This document shows, piece by piece, positions 1 through 8,125 of a stretch of 64,000 nt of DNA. The notes beneath the pieces were generated by a model. The model made no database searches, was not told the DNA's origin, and saw only the letters and a program-made list of their open reading frames with translations. The stretch comes from Streptomyces sp. NBRC 110035 (GTDB lineage Bacteria; Actinomycetota; Actinomycetes; Streptomycetales; Streptomycetaceae), in contig NZ_BBNN01000025.1 in assembly GCF_000829695.1 (NCBI RefSeq), positions 124,001 through 188,000 of the forward strand, read 5' to 3'. A program made the translations under genes and the position numbers. Each line of letters begins with the position of its first letter. The stretch's first letter is position 1.

Positions 1-1031
1 GGGTTGGCGTATGCGGTCAGGAAGTAGGGGCGCGGGCTGACACCTGAGTGCACCGCCCACATCGTGGACGCGACCGACACCGACCCGGACTCGATGACCG
101 TGCCACCGCTCTGACCCTTCAGCCGGTAGACGATGCTCGCCGCGGTGGCCGCGTTCGACGCGACCCGGCCGCCGACCTGCACCAGCGTGACCGCGTCACC
201 CGAGCCGATCCCGGCCGCCGCCGGGCTCTCGACGTTGAAGTCGTCGATGGTGGTCGTACTGGCCACGGCGGTCTGGTTGTAGGAGACCGCATCGTTCGGC
301 GGCCGCTCCGCCACCCGGGTCCAGTTGCCCGCCGCGCCGGCCGTACCGCCGACCGCGGTCTCCCACAGGTTGTTGTCCCCGGCCGCGTCGGGCCGTAGGT
401 GCACCACCGAGCCGGGCCCGGGCAAGCCGTTCTGGGCCGTGCCGGTGGTGTCGTTGATGGCGACGTCGTCGATGTAGATGTCGGTCGTGGTGGCGAGCTG
501 CACGCCCATGCGTACGCGGCTGAACCCGTTGATGTTGGAGCACAGCGTGTCGGCGAACAGAGTGCCGTTCAGGTAACCCTTGAAGGCCGCTGTCCCGGGG
601 GTGAGGGCCCCGGCGAAATCCGCATAGTCCAGCTCGACCCGATACCAGCGGCCCAGGGTGAGCACCGGGGAGGTGCCCGCGAGGGTGGTCTCAACCAGGC
701 CGTCCCGCAGCACGAGCGTCCCGTCAGGCTGGAGTCGCAGCAGCCCCGGGAAGTAGCCGCCCTGCCCGATGCCGTAGATGTTGGTATTGCTGGTCGGGTA
801 GGCGTCCACCCGCAGGTACAGGCGGTGCATGGTCCGCATGACCACGCCCGTGGTGAGCTGATGCTCAACGAACGCCGTCGCGGCGGTGGGGTTGCAGCGC
901 AGGGAGGCCGTGCCCGCGCGGCGCACGGTGGTGGAGATGGACGGCGCACCGGTGACGATCGGGCCCGAGTTGACGCCGGTCTCGGCGCTCGTGCTCTGGA
1001 GCTCGAAGCCGCACGTCCACAACCGCGCCAT
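1..1031 (-). CDS. Phage virion protein with LamG-like fold, C-terminus cut by window edge
   Basis: The frame runs to the left edge without a stop, so about 343 residues are visible and the C-terminus is missing. The ATG at 1031 follows a GGGGGTGG ribosome site and starts 16 bases after the upstream gene stops. The protein opens MARLWTCGFELQST and is rich in Ser, Thr and Gly. Residues 5-195 alternate short beta-type segments (for example RWYRVELDY near 129 and DIYIDDVAIND near 185) in the manner of concanavalin-A/LamG jelly rolls found in phage fibre and surface proteins. As the most distal visible late gene it is probably a surface or minor tail protein. The fold call is inferred from pattern only; no catalytic motif is seen. 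Confidence 0.6.
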   Translation of the reverse strand, partial: MARLWTCGFELQSTSAETGVNSGPIVTGAPSISTTVRRAGTASLRCNPTAATAFVEHQLTTGVVMRTMHRLYLRVDAYPTSNTNIYGIGQGGYFPGLLRLQPDGTLVLRDGLVETTLAGTSPVLTLGRWYRVELDYADFAGALTPGTAAFKGYLNGTLFADTLCSNINGFSRVRMGVQLATTTDIYIDDVAINDTTGTAQNGLPGPGSVVHLRPDAAGDNNLWETAVGGTAGAAGNWTRVAERPPNDAVSYNQTAVASTTTIDDFNVESPAAAGIGSGDAVTLVQVGGRVASNAATAASIVYRLKGQSGGTVIESGSVSVASTMWAVHSGVSPRPYFLTAYAN

Positions 1032-1047
1032 CGTCCACCCCCGTGTG

Positions 1048-1494
1048 TCAGGCCGTCGAGCTGGAGCGCGCGAAGTCCGAGATGGTCAGCGTGAAGTCGC
1101 TGCCGTCCGGGCTCATCGTCACGTCGTGCTTCGTCAGCGGGATCACGGCCGCGTCGCTCGGCGCCGTCGTGTCAGGCACGTAGCCGATGACCACCGCGCC
1201 GATCGCGTTGCCGGTGGCGGCGGTCCAGGTGACGTCGGCCGCGTCCAGGTTCACGCGGTCGTTGGCGTCGTCGACCGTCGCCGTGACGCCCGTGAGCGTC
1301 TTGCGGCCCATGGTCGTCTGCTCGTTGGACGCCCCCGCGAGGAGCGACCCGAGGTCGTCGTAGTCCCGCATCGTGGCGTCGTCCACAAGGCCGGCGGCCT
1401 CCAGCGGCACCATGACCAGAGCGTCGTTCGTAGCGGGCAGCGAGGCGTAGTGCGCCAGCCTGCCCAGGGCGGTGTTGAAGACCAGGTTGGCCAT
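1048..1494 (-). CDS. Phage structural protein, function unknown (148 aa)
   Basis: This is a late-operon gene with a clear GGAGG site before the ATG at 1494. The protein (MANLVFNTALGRLAHY...) has no signal peptide or membrane segment. Its C-terminal half is Thr/Asp-rich beta-type sequence ending TLTISDFARSSSTA, compatible with a capsid-decoration or tail-associated role. It sits between two other small virion-type genes downstream of the major capsid gene. I do not recognise the family. Confidence 0.7.
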   Translation of the reverse strand: MANLVFNTALGRLAHYASLPATNDALVMVPLEAAGLVDDATMRDYDDLGSLLAGASNEQTTMGRKTLTGVTATVDDANDRVNLDAADVTWTAATGNAIGAVVIGYVPDTTAPSDAAVIPLTKHDVTMSPDGSDFTLTISDFARSSSTA

Positions 1495-1519
1495 CGTGAG
1501 TCCTCCAGGGCATGCGGAA

Positions 1520-1540
1520 GGGGGCCCACGCAGGGCCCCC
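1520..1540 (-). terminator. Hairpin between two late structural genes
   Basis: GGGGGCCC at 1520-1527 pairs with GGGCCCCC at 1533-1540 around a 5-base loop, in the gap between the genes at 1559-2071 and 1048-1494. It has no T-run. It may be a GC-only attenuator or a processing hairpin that sets the ratio of the two proteins. Confidence 0.4.
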
Positions 1541-1558
1541 TCACCGCAGGTTGGTCGG

Positions 1559-2071
1559 CTACGTGCTCGAGCCGATGATGTGGATGTCGTACGTCACGCT
1601 TGTGCCCGCACCCGAGTTGGCGACCTTCAGCAGGTCGCCCGTCGACGCGGTCACTGCGTACCCGATCGCGTCCGCCGCCCCCGTACCGACCGCGAGGAAC
1701 GCGCCCGGCCTCAGCGTCAGCGTGTGCGTCGCCCCGAGCAGCGTCGCCCACGGGGTCGCTGCTGCGGCCCCGACGACGACGTTGTTGGAGTTCCCGGCCG
1801 CCGCCGCAATCACCAGGCCCTTGACCCGGGCGAACGTGATCGTGGCACCGAACGCATCGAGCAGCACCCCGGCCAGGTCGAGGTCCTCGGACGCCGACGC
1901 GGCCAGCGTCCGCCGGTCGCTGAAGATCCTGTCAGCCTTGCCCGCGCCCGTACCCGAAGCCAGCGACATCGACCGAGAGAGGGACTGCGCCGCCTTGCCC
2001 GTGCCGAGGTCGAGAGCCGAGGTCAGTTCACCGAACGCGCTGACCGCCAGCATCGCTCCTGAGAGAGGCAT
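1559..2071 (-). CDS. Phage structural protein, Ala/Gly-rich (170 aa)
   Basis: This is a small late gene with a GAGAGGGG site before the ATG at 2071. The sequence (MPLSGAMLAVSAFGELTSALDLG...) is low in charge and rich in Ala, Gly, Ser and Thr. The second half (about 75-170) is beta-rich, including LTLRPGAFLAVGTGAADA and ending YDIHIIGSST, a look common in head or tail decoration proteins. It lies directly downstream of another beta-rich virion gene, so a surface role is inferred. The family was not recognised. Confidence 0.65.
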   Translation of the reverse strand: MPLSGAMLAVSAFGELTSALDLGTGKAAQSLSRSMSLASGTGAGKADRIFSDRRTLAASASEDLDLAGVLLDAFGATITFARVKGLVIAAAAGNSNNVVVGAAAATPWATLLGATHTLTLRPGAFLAVGTGAADAIGYAVTASTGDLLKVANSGAGTSVTYDIHIIGSST

Positions 2072-2084
2072 GTCCGATCCCCTC

Positions 2085-2651
2085 TCAGGTCGCGATGACG
2101 AGCGGCACAGCCCGCTTGAACGCGGGCGTGGCGATCGTCGCCGGGGCCGTGGCGGTAATGCTGGAGCCGGACGTCTGCGCGAGGTTGCCCTCGCCCGTCA
2201 GGACCGGCTTCGCGCCGACCGTACCGACCAGCGTCGGCACCGTGGATGCGGCCACCGCGAGCGCCGCGTAGTAGATCCCCGACTTGGTGATCCGCACCGG
2301 CGACGCCAGCGCGAAGACCTTCGCCGTGTCGGCCGCCCACGCCTCCGACGTCTTGTCCGCGGACTGCGCCAGCAGCGCGCCCGCGCCCGAGTACAGAGCG
2401 GCGATCTGGTTCGTCAGCGTGCCGCCAGCGGTGGCCCCGCTGATGAAGGTCAGGTTGCTGATGGTGTCGCCGTCCTGGAGGTACAGGGCGACGGAGCACA
2501 GCACGCCGGAGGCGGCCGCGGCGACGTCGTCCAGACCCACGCGCGGCAGGTTCGCCCGGTGGAAGACGACTTCCGGGTCCGGGCGGCCGGCACTGTTCAG
2601 CCAGGCCAGATCGTTGCGGGGATTCCCCTTGAATGCACCGAGGAGCGTCAC
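2085..2651 (-). CDS. Phage structural protein, beta-rich (188 aa)
   Basis: The start is GTG at 2651, whose bases overlap the TGA of the preceding gene (GTGA), so translation is probably coupled. The middle of the protein (about residues 50-130: VLCSVALYLQDGDTISNLTF, SGIYYAALAVAAS) resembles jelly-roll domains of phage head-fibre or receptor proteins. There is no catalytic motif or signal peptide. It follows the capsid and head-completion genes, consistent with a virion component. Which component cannot be told from the sequence. Confidence 0.65.
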   Translation of the reverse strand: MTLLGAFKGNPRNDLAWLNSAGRPDPEVVFHRANLPRVGLDDVAAAASGVLCSVALYLQDGDTISNLTFISGATAGGTLTNQIAALYSGAGALLAQSADKTSEAWAADTAKVFALASPVRITKSGIYYAALAVAASTVPTLVGTVGAKPVLTGEGNLAQTSGSSITATAPATIATPAFKRAVPLVIAT

Positions 2652-3103
2652 TGCCCGGCACCTCCCGTCTGGTTGTCCCCGGCCGGAGCCGCGGGTGTCT
2701 TCGCAGCGAGGATCTCCTCGCGCTTGCTGGTGATGCCGACGCGCGGCTTCTTCGTGGCGGCCTCGACGTCCAGGACGCGGGCCGCCTCGTCGAGGTCGGC
2801 CTTGTCCAGGTAGGTCAGGACGTCCTCGACACCGTGCTTGGCCGGGTCGAAGGGGCCGTCGTTGACCGGCGTGCGCTGCGGCGGGGTGCCGGTCGCCAGC
2901 TCCTGGACGGCCTCCTCCTCGGTCTTCTCGTCGGTCGGGGCGACGCCGTAGCCGTGCCGCCGGAAGTACTCCAGCGCGGCACGGCCCTCCTTCGAGCTGT
3001 CGTCGGTGTAGCCGGTGCCCTTGTGGAAGTGCACGCCTACGGACTCACCCGTGAAGGAGCGCACCGGAGCCTCGATCTTGTACTTGGTCGCCACGCTGAT
3101 CAC
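2648..3103 (-). CDS. Small late protein following major capsid (151 aa), possible head-completion protein
   Basis: It starts at GTG 3103, overlapping the TGA of the capsid gene as GTGA; a second GTG three codons on (3094) is the alternative. The N-terminus (VISVATKYKIEAPVRSFTG) is followed by a charged middle and a C-terminal SAP/HeH-like helical stretch (VEDVLTYLDKADLDEAARVL, then KKPRVGITSKREEILA). Proteins of this layout commonly follow the capsid gene in actinophages as head-completion or decoration proteins. The specific role is inference from position. Confidence 0.6.
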   Translation of the reverse strand: MISVATKYKIEAPVRSFTGESVGVHFHKGTGYTDDSSKEGRAALEYFRRHGYGVAPTDEKTEEEAVQELATGTPPQRTPVNDGPFDPAKHGVEDVLTYLDKADLDEAARVLDVEAATKKPRVGITSKREEILAAKTPAAPAGDNQTGGAGQ

Positions 3104-4164
3104 CTGACCTTGACGTTGCGGATGACGCCGCAGCTCTTGGTGTTGCGGAGGACCGCGGCGACCGGGCCCATCTCGACCTCGCCGGACTTGACCGCGCCGG
3201 GCTGGGTGAAGTCGGGCAGGAACGTCTCGAGCAGCGGGGTGCCGGCCATCGCGGCGCCGTGGAAGGCGTCCAGACCCAGCGACACGGCGTAGATGTCGGT
3301 GAGGCCCGTGATGGTGCCGCCTCCGCCTACGCCGTCGGTGTCCGCCGACCGGATCGGGACGATCGGGCCGGCCACGTCGTCCCGGTCGCCCAGGTCGATC
3401 AGGACCCACTTGCCGTACCGCTCGATCTCCTCGCCGAAGCTGTCCCGCTCGGAGGTGAACTGGTTCGCGCGGCGAGCCAGGGACTTCAGCCGGGAGATCG
3501 ACTTCGTGTTGCCGAGGATCGCCTTGACGCCGGCCGGGACCGAGCCGTCCGCGTTGGTGTCGCCGGAGCCCGTCTGCGAGCCGACGATGCGCGACAGGAA
3601 GTCGTCGAAGACCTCGAAGGCGGTCATCGCCTTGGCCTCGGTGTCGATGGTCGCCGGGGACCAGTCGAGGTAACCGGTGGCCACGCCCTCGGTGAGGGGC
3701 AGGTACTCGGTGCTCTGACCGACGAGGGCCTTGTCGAGGCCGTCGAAGCCCGCGTCGTCGACGGCGGTGTCACCGAGGATCAGCTCCTGCTGGAACCGGG
3801 TGCGCACCGAGGTGAGCTTCTGGCTCATCTGGAACATGATCTCGTTGGTCGCCGCCGGACCGAGCCGCGCCAGCTTGCGGTCCACGGTGAAGCTGCCGCC
3901 CAGCGGGTGGAGCTCCACGGTCTTCCGCTCCCGGGACGCCTGAGAGGGCACGTACTCCTCGTTGAAGCGCCGGAACGAGGCCTTTGACGGGGCGAGGAGC
4001 CGGGTGTAGCCGTAGGTGAGGGAGCCGCCGCCCGTGCCCGGGGTGACGGTGTCGTCCCAGACGAAGTTGTTCAGCAGCCACGAGTTGCGGCGGAGGTTGT
4101 CGATGACGGCGTAGTCGATGTCCGCCGCCGTGTTGAGCTGCGCCTGAGCGAGCGTCACGGGCAT
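3100..4164 (-). CDS. Phage major capsid protein (HK97-fold type)
   Basis: This 354-residue protein lies directly downstream of the scaffold gene and is the expected size for a capsid subunit. The N-terminus (MPVTLAQAQLNTAADIDYAV) and the LHPLGGSFTVDRKLAR segment near residue 95 resemble actinophage capsid proteins in which an early beta-strand region precedes the A domain. The second half (KAILGNTKSISRLKSLARR, then GKWVLIDLGDRDD, ending SCGVIRNVKVR) fits a P-domain/A-domain layout. There is no long N-terminal delta domain, which agrees with a separate scaffold gene. The HK97 fold is inferred from family resemblance and synteny. Confidence 0.85.
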   Translation of the reverse strand: MPVTLAQAQLNTAADIDYAVIDNLRRNSWLLNNFVWDDTVTPGTGGGSLTYGYTRLLAPSKASFRRFNEEYVPSQASRERKTVELHPLGGSFTVDRKLARLGPAATNEIMFQMSQKLTSVRTRFQQELILGDTAVDDAGFDGLDKALVGQSTEYLPLTEGVATGYLDWSPATIDTEAKAMTAFEVFDDFLSRIVGSQTGSGDTNADGSVPAGVKAILGNTKSISRLKSLARRANQFTSERDSFGEEIERYGKWVLIDLGDRDDVAGPIVPIRSADTDGVGGGGTITGLTDIYAVSLGLDAFHGAAMAGTPLLETFLPDFTQPGAVKSGEVEMGPVAAVLRNTKSCGVIRNVKVR

Positions 4165-4181
4165 GGGTTACTCCCTGGTGG

Positions 4182-4940
4182 TCAGGTCTGGTAGTGGTTC
4201 GCGATCGCCCCGGAGAGCGATCCGTTGCGCTTCGCGGCGCGCTCGCCGGTCCCGCCGGAGAGGTCGGCGCCGGACCGGCCGGCACCCTGCGCGGCGTACT
4301 CGGGGTGCGCCTCCAGTTCGGCCTTGATGGCGTCGTCGAGGTTCGCGCCGAACGTCTTCGCCGACGGGTCGAGGTCCTTGATCCGGTCGCGGAAGCTGAG
4401 CGAGTTGAGGAGTGAGCCGGGCTTCGCGCTGTGCTTGTCGGCTCGGTCGCGGACCGCGTCCTTGACCGCCAGCTCTCGGATCTGGGCGTCGCGCTTCTCG
4501 ATCTCGGCTGCCGCCTCCTGAGCGGCGGCCGTGCGGCCTGCCTTCTCCGCCGCGGCGACAGCCTTTTCCTGCTCGCTCATGTTCGCGGCCTTGAGCTTTT
4601 CCAGCTCTTCGGCCGCCTTGGCGTTGGCCTTGGCGCGCTTCTCCCAGTCGCGAGCGTGCGACTTCCAGTCGGTGCTGTCGCCCGCACCGGATCCGGACTG
4701 TCCGGACTCCTTCCCGGACTGCTGTCCGCCCTGGCCAGCCGTGCTGCTGCCGCCCTCGGAGCTGTCCTGTCCGCTCTGCCCGGACTCGCCACCCTCACCG
4801 GCCCCGGGCTGTCCGCCGGACGCGGATCCGCCGCCGTCCCCTTCGCCGCCATCCGCGTAGAGGACCGGCGAGAAAGGGGCGTGGCCGTAGGGGTGTGCCC
4901 AACCGGTTCCGGCGAGGCGGGGAAGCGTCTTCTTGGGCAT
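4182..4940 (-). CDS. Capsid scaffolding protein
   Basis: The start chosen is ATG 4940, after GGGAGAAG; upstream in-frame codons read as non-coding. The 252-residue product has the classic scaffold layout. After a short N-terminus (MPKKTLPRLAGTG) comes a Gly/Ser/Gln/Asp-rich low-complexity stretch (about 30-95). A long charged coiled-coil follows (about 100-180: ARDWEKRAKANAKAAEELEK) and then a short C-terminal tail. It sits between the minor capsid and major capsid genes, the standard place for a scaffold. Scaffolds act inside the procapsid and are lost before packaging. Confidence 0.85.
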   Translation of the reverse strand: MPKKTLPRLAGTGWAHPYGHAPFSPVLYADGGEGDGGGSASGGQPGAGEGGESGQSGQDSSEGGSSTAGQGGQQSGKESGQSGSGAGDSTDWKSHARDWEKRAKANAKAAEELEKLKAANMSEQEKAVAAAEKAGRTAAAQEAAAEIEKRDAQIRELAVKDAVRDRADKHSAKPGSLLNSLSFRDRIKDLDPSAKTFGANLDDAIKAELEAHPEYAAQGAGRSGADLSGGTGERAAKRNGSLSGAIANHYQT

Positions 4941-5037
4941 GGTGTTCTTCTCCCGTTTCGGGTTGCCCGGCCTGCCGTGCGGCGGCCGGAAGTCTGTATC
5001 CGCTGCGGCGGTGAACGAGGGGCGATACCTTCGCGGG

Positions 5038-5226
5038 ATGGCCAGCCACAGAGAGCGCGCCCCGGGCGCCTGCCGCCGTTGCAAGGGACCGATGGTCCGT
5101 GACGTCACCGAGATACCGGTCTGGGGAGCGTCGATCCCCCCGAGAAAGAGCGACCCGTTCTGTCCGTCGTGCACCGTGTCCCAGCTGCAGGACTGGGACC
5201 GAGAGCACAGTCAGGCGCCTGAGTAG
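5038..5226 (+). CDS. Small zinc-ribbon protein on the opposite strand of the late operon (62 aa)
   Basis: A 62-residue + strand frame sits alone in the 289-base gap between the minor-capsid and scaffold genes and ends 4 bases before the stop of the facing gene. The protein carries CRRC near residue 12 and CPSC near residue 43, a plausible four-cysteine zinc ribbon, followed by a charged tail. A GAGGGG element lies rather far (about 17 bases) before the ATG, so the start is uncertain. Its position and strand suggest a moron-type cargo gene. No function can be assigned. Confidence 0.5.
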   Translation: MASHRERAPGACRRCKGPMVRDVTEIPVWGASIPPRKSDPFCPSCTVSQLQDWDREHSQAPE

Positions 5227-5229
5227 TAG

Positions 5230-6351
5230 TCAGCGGGCGCCCGTGAGCTGTTCGCGGTGGCTCTTGCGGGGCAGTCCGGTCTCCGCGACCAGCTCACGGA
5301 TCCGCCCCTGGTAGGCGCGCACCTTCGCGTTCGCCGCTTTCCGCTGGTCGTCGTCGATCGCGGCCGCTGCCCGTCGCTTCCACGCCCGCACCTGCCGCTC
5401 GAGGTAGCGCTGTTGCTGCGACTGCTCGTACGTCGCCCGCGTCCTGTCCTTCTTCGGACCAGCGGGCCGGGTCAGCCCCGGCAGGTAGATCGACACCGAG
5501 TGGCGGCAGTTCGGGTGCATCAGCCCTGCGGCGCGCGCCTCCGGCAGCGACCCGGCCACCTTCACGGTGACCATGCGCTCGTCCTCGGTGGCGTGCTCGA
5601 CCTCGACGGTGCCCTCGCCGGACGCCCCGTCACGCCGCAGGACCTTGCCCTCCCAGCGCTTGCACCGATCGCACTCCTCCGGGGCGTCCGACACGACCAC
5701 CAGCTCAATCCCCGCAGCAGCCAGCCGGTCCGTGTGCGCCTCCACCGCCGCGCGCCCGACGGCGGACCGGGTGGCCATCTCCACGTACGACGCCATGTTC
5801 CAAGAGCGTCCGGCCCGGTCCACGAACCCCGTGACGCCCTTGTCGGCGAACTGCTGGAGTGCCCGGCCCGCAGCCTGCCGGCGGGTCTGCGCCCCGAGCA
5901 ACGGTGCGGACGATGCTTCGGCGATCACCTGCCGGTACACGTCCATTCCGGCCCGGAGGATCCGCAGATGAACTGGGCCGGTCTCCCGTACCAGCGCCGC
6001 AGCGAGCCGATCCACGGCCGGTGCTGAGGGCAGAGCCTCCGCGGCCGCTAGCGCGGGCCCGGTGGCGACCGCCCCGAGTTCAATGATTGCGGCCTGCTGC
6101 CCCCGCTCGTACGCCTCAGCGACGGCCTGGTGCATCGCCCCGGCGGCGTCGGCCTGGAGGACGGCGATGATCTCCTCGATCGCCGTCTGAAGGTTGCCGA
6201 GCGCGGCCAGCTTCAGCTCAGCCCACCGTGGCGAATCGAGGCCTTCGGCCAGTGCCTTCGTGACCTTCTCCACTAGCGCGAGCTCCGCCTGTTCGTAGAG
6301 CTTGGCGACGGCGGCCGCCAGGTCCTCCGCCATGTCGGGACTGACCGCCAT
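5230..6351 (-). CDS. Phage minor capsid protein (Phage_min_cap2 / Mu-F-like)
   Basis: This 373-residue protein is encoded between portal and scaffold, the usual place for a head-morphogenesis protein injected with or bound to the portal. The first 230 residues are mostly alpha-helical. The second half holds a cysteine/histidine cluster (ECDRCKRWEGK near 230, HPNCRHS near 293) found in the minor capsid protein 2 family. A basic helical tail follows (RYLERQVRAWKRRAAAA). No ADP-ribosyltransferase or peptidase motif is visible. It follows the portal gene by 12 bases. Confidence 0.75.
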   Translation of the reverse strand: MAVSPDMAEDLAAAVAKLYEQAELALVEKVTKALAEGLDSPRWAELKLAALGNLQTAIEEIIAVLQADAAGAMHQAVAEAYERGQQAAIIELGAVATGPALAAAEALPSAPAVDRLAAALVRETGPVHLRILRAGMDVYRQVIAEASSAPLLGAQTRRQAAGRALQQFADKGVTGFVDRAGRSWNMASYVEMATRSAVGRAAVEAHTDRLAAAGIELVVVSDAPEECDRCKRWEGKVLRRDGASGEGTVEVEHATEDERMVTVKVAGSLPEARAAGLMHPNCRHSVSIYLPGLTRPAGPKKDRTRATYEQSQQQRYLERQVRAWKRRAAAAIDDDQRKAANAKVRAYQGRIRELVAETGLPRKSHREQLTGAR

Positions 6352-6363
6352 GCCGCACCCCCG

Positions 6364-7950
6364 CTACTCCGCCGCGGCCTCGCTGCCGGACTCCTCCCCG
6401 TCGCCCGGCTCTTGCTCACCGAACGCCGGCCGGTCTGCCCCGAGCAGCAGCGGGTCCTCGACCAGGCGCCCGGACTGTTTCAGGATCCGGTCGACCTCGG
6501 CGCGCTGGTCTCGCTGTCCCCAGTCCGGATGCAGCAGCGCGACCATCGTCTCGACGGACGCAGCTTCGGCCTGGCGCATGAGGGCAGCGGTCTCGGCGAG
6601 GGTCTTGATGTCCTCCTGGACGGAGTCCTGGAAGACGACCTCGGGCCGCTCGACCTCGACGCCCTTGATGCCCGGGAACATGCCGGAGGCCTCGAGCATG
6701 AGGATCGTCTCGGCGCTGCCGGCGATCCCGACCGCGGCCGCTTCAGACTTCCGCAGCCGGGTCGACATCGACCGTGCGGTGCGGGCCTTGATCTCCGTCG
6801 CGGTGACGGCCGGCCCCGCACTGTCGTCCCCGAAGGTGTTCCCGGAGTACCCGGCGTTCCGGATGACCTTCTGGATCAGGTCTCCGGCGGACGACAGGTG
6901 TTCCTGCCAGCGGATCACGAACTGGTTCAGGGTGATCTGCTGATCGGAGGTGGGCGGCACGTTCATGGGTGCGTAGACCTCACGGTCCTCCCACACCGCC
7001 CCCGCCCCGGGCCCCTGGTTGAGCAGGTAGCCCTGGGGCACGATGATGCGGGACCGCGCGAGCCGGATGTCCCGCATCAGGCTCGTGTAGATCTCGTCGA
7101 TCGACGACAGGAAGCCCTCCGCGCCTTGGTAGTCGGAGGCACCGAGGCCGGCCGCACTGGGGAGGTCCCGCCAGTCCGGTGCGGTCATGGTGTTCGGGAT
7201 GTACTCCGCGGCGAGCTTCCGGCCGATGGGCAGCTGCCGGAAGGGCAGAAGCTTCGCAGTCTGCGGGAAAGCCTTCAGGTCGATCTGCTTGCCAAGGATC
7301 TGGTCGGTGCCCTCGTACACGCCGTGCATGATCACGCCGGACTCGTGCCGCTCGAGGTGCCGGATGATGCGCTGGCCGTCGACCGCGAGGACCGTCCAGA
7401 AGGTGACGGCGCGCAGCTTGTCGCCGTACGCGAACTCCGGGCAAGCGCCGTCGGCGTCGACCTTGGAGATCCAAGGGCGGTCGCTGATCTCGTCGTCCCA
7501 CACGACGCGCAGGTAGGCGCCTCCGAGGGCGGCGCTGGTCTCGCCCGCGCCGATCAGGGTCCGCTTCATCCCGGCGTCCATCAGGGACTCGAGGCGGGCC
7601 TGCGTGGCCTTGTTGCTGGCCTTGAGGACGGGGGGCTCGGAGTACAGCAGGTCCGCGGACGTGCGGGCGATGTCCTTGGCGAGCGGCATGTGGAGGCTGG
7701 CGCGCTTCTCGCCGAGGGGAGTGGGCTCGCCCCAGAACCAGCGGGCGATCGTCCCCACGAGACCGCCGCGGTAGGTGGACGGCCGGTTGGCCGGCGCGCC
7801 GAAGCGAGAACTGTCGCGGTGCCGGTTGCGGTACCGGTAGGCGAGCCGGTCCGGGTTCGCACTGAACCAGGCAGCCCAGTCCTCCATGTCGGAGCGGATC
7901 GCCGGGTCGATGGGCGGCCACGGCAGGTTCTTCTCCTCAGGGAGCGGCAC
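6364..7950 (-). CDS. Phage portal protein (SPP1 Gp6-like)
   Basis: The GTG at 7950 follows GGGGGTGG; the frame extends further upstream but without a better start. The 528-residue product has the length and layout of SPP1-type portals. An N-terminal region (SDMEDWAAWFSANPDRLAYRY) is followed by a central wing/stem (LLYSEPPVL near 105, LGGAYLRVVWD near 150). An acidic C-terminal tail ends GDGEESGSEAAAE. Portals form the dodecameric ring through which TerL pumps DNA. It lies directly downstream of TerL and a 62-residue ORF, with which it overlaps by 14 bases. Confidence 0.85.
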   Translation of the reverse strand: MPLPEEKNLPWPPIDPAIRSDMEDWAAWFSANPDRLAYRYRNRHRDSSRFGAPANRPSTYRGGLVGTIARWFWGEPTPLGEKRASLHMPLAKDIARTSADLLYSEPPVLKASNKATQARLESLMDAGMKRTLIGAGETSAALGGAYLRVVWDDEISDRPWISKVDADGACPEFAYGDKLRAVTFWTVLAVDGQRIIRHLERHESGVIMHGVYEGTDQILGKQIDLKAFPQTAKLLPFRQLPIGRKLAAEYIPNTMTAPDWRDLPSAAGLGASDYQGAEGFLSSIDEIYTSLMRDIRLARSRIIVPQGYLLNQGPGAGAVWEDREVYAPMNVPPTSDQQITLNQFVIRWQEHLSSAGDLIQKVIRNAGYSGNTFGDDSAGPAVTATEIKARTARSMSTRLRKSEAAAVGIAGSAETILMLEASGMFPGIKGVEVERPEVVFQDSVQEDIKTLAETAALMRQAEAASVETMVALLHPDWGQRDQRAEVDRILKQSGRLVEDPLLLGADRPAFGEQEPGDGEESGSEAAAE

Positions 7951-8125
7951 CGTCCACCCCCTTCCCGCGCACGGTACGCCAGTACGTCCAGGCCCAAGCA
8001 CGCCACGTGAGTCGAACCTTGACGCGGGCCACCAGGGCGCCGTCGCGTACCGAACTGCTGGAGAGGATGGCGCGGACGCCGGTCCAGCGTGGGAAGCCGG
8101 GCACGGGCCCGAGACGGACCGTCAC
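7937..8125 (-). CDS. Small Arg/Trp-rich protein between TerL and portal (62 aa)
   Basis: It starts at GTG 8125, sharing GTGA with the TerL stop, and overlaps the portal start by 14 bases; both junctions argue for translational coupling. The product (VTVRLGPVPGFPRWTGVRA...) is basic and ends in a Trp/Arg-rich stretch (LTWRAWAWTYWRTVRGKG). No family was recognised. It could be only a coupling ORF for portal translation, so the protein itself is uncertain. Confidence 0.5.
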   Translation of the reverse strand: MTVRLGPVPGFPRWTGVRAILSSSSVRDGALVARVKVRLTWRAWAWTYWRTVRGKGVDGAAP

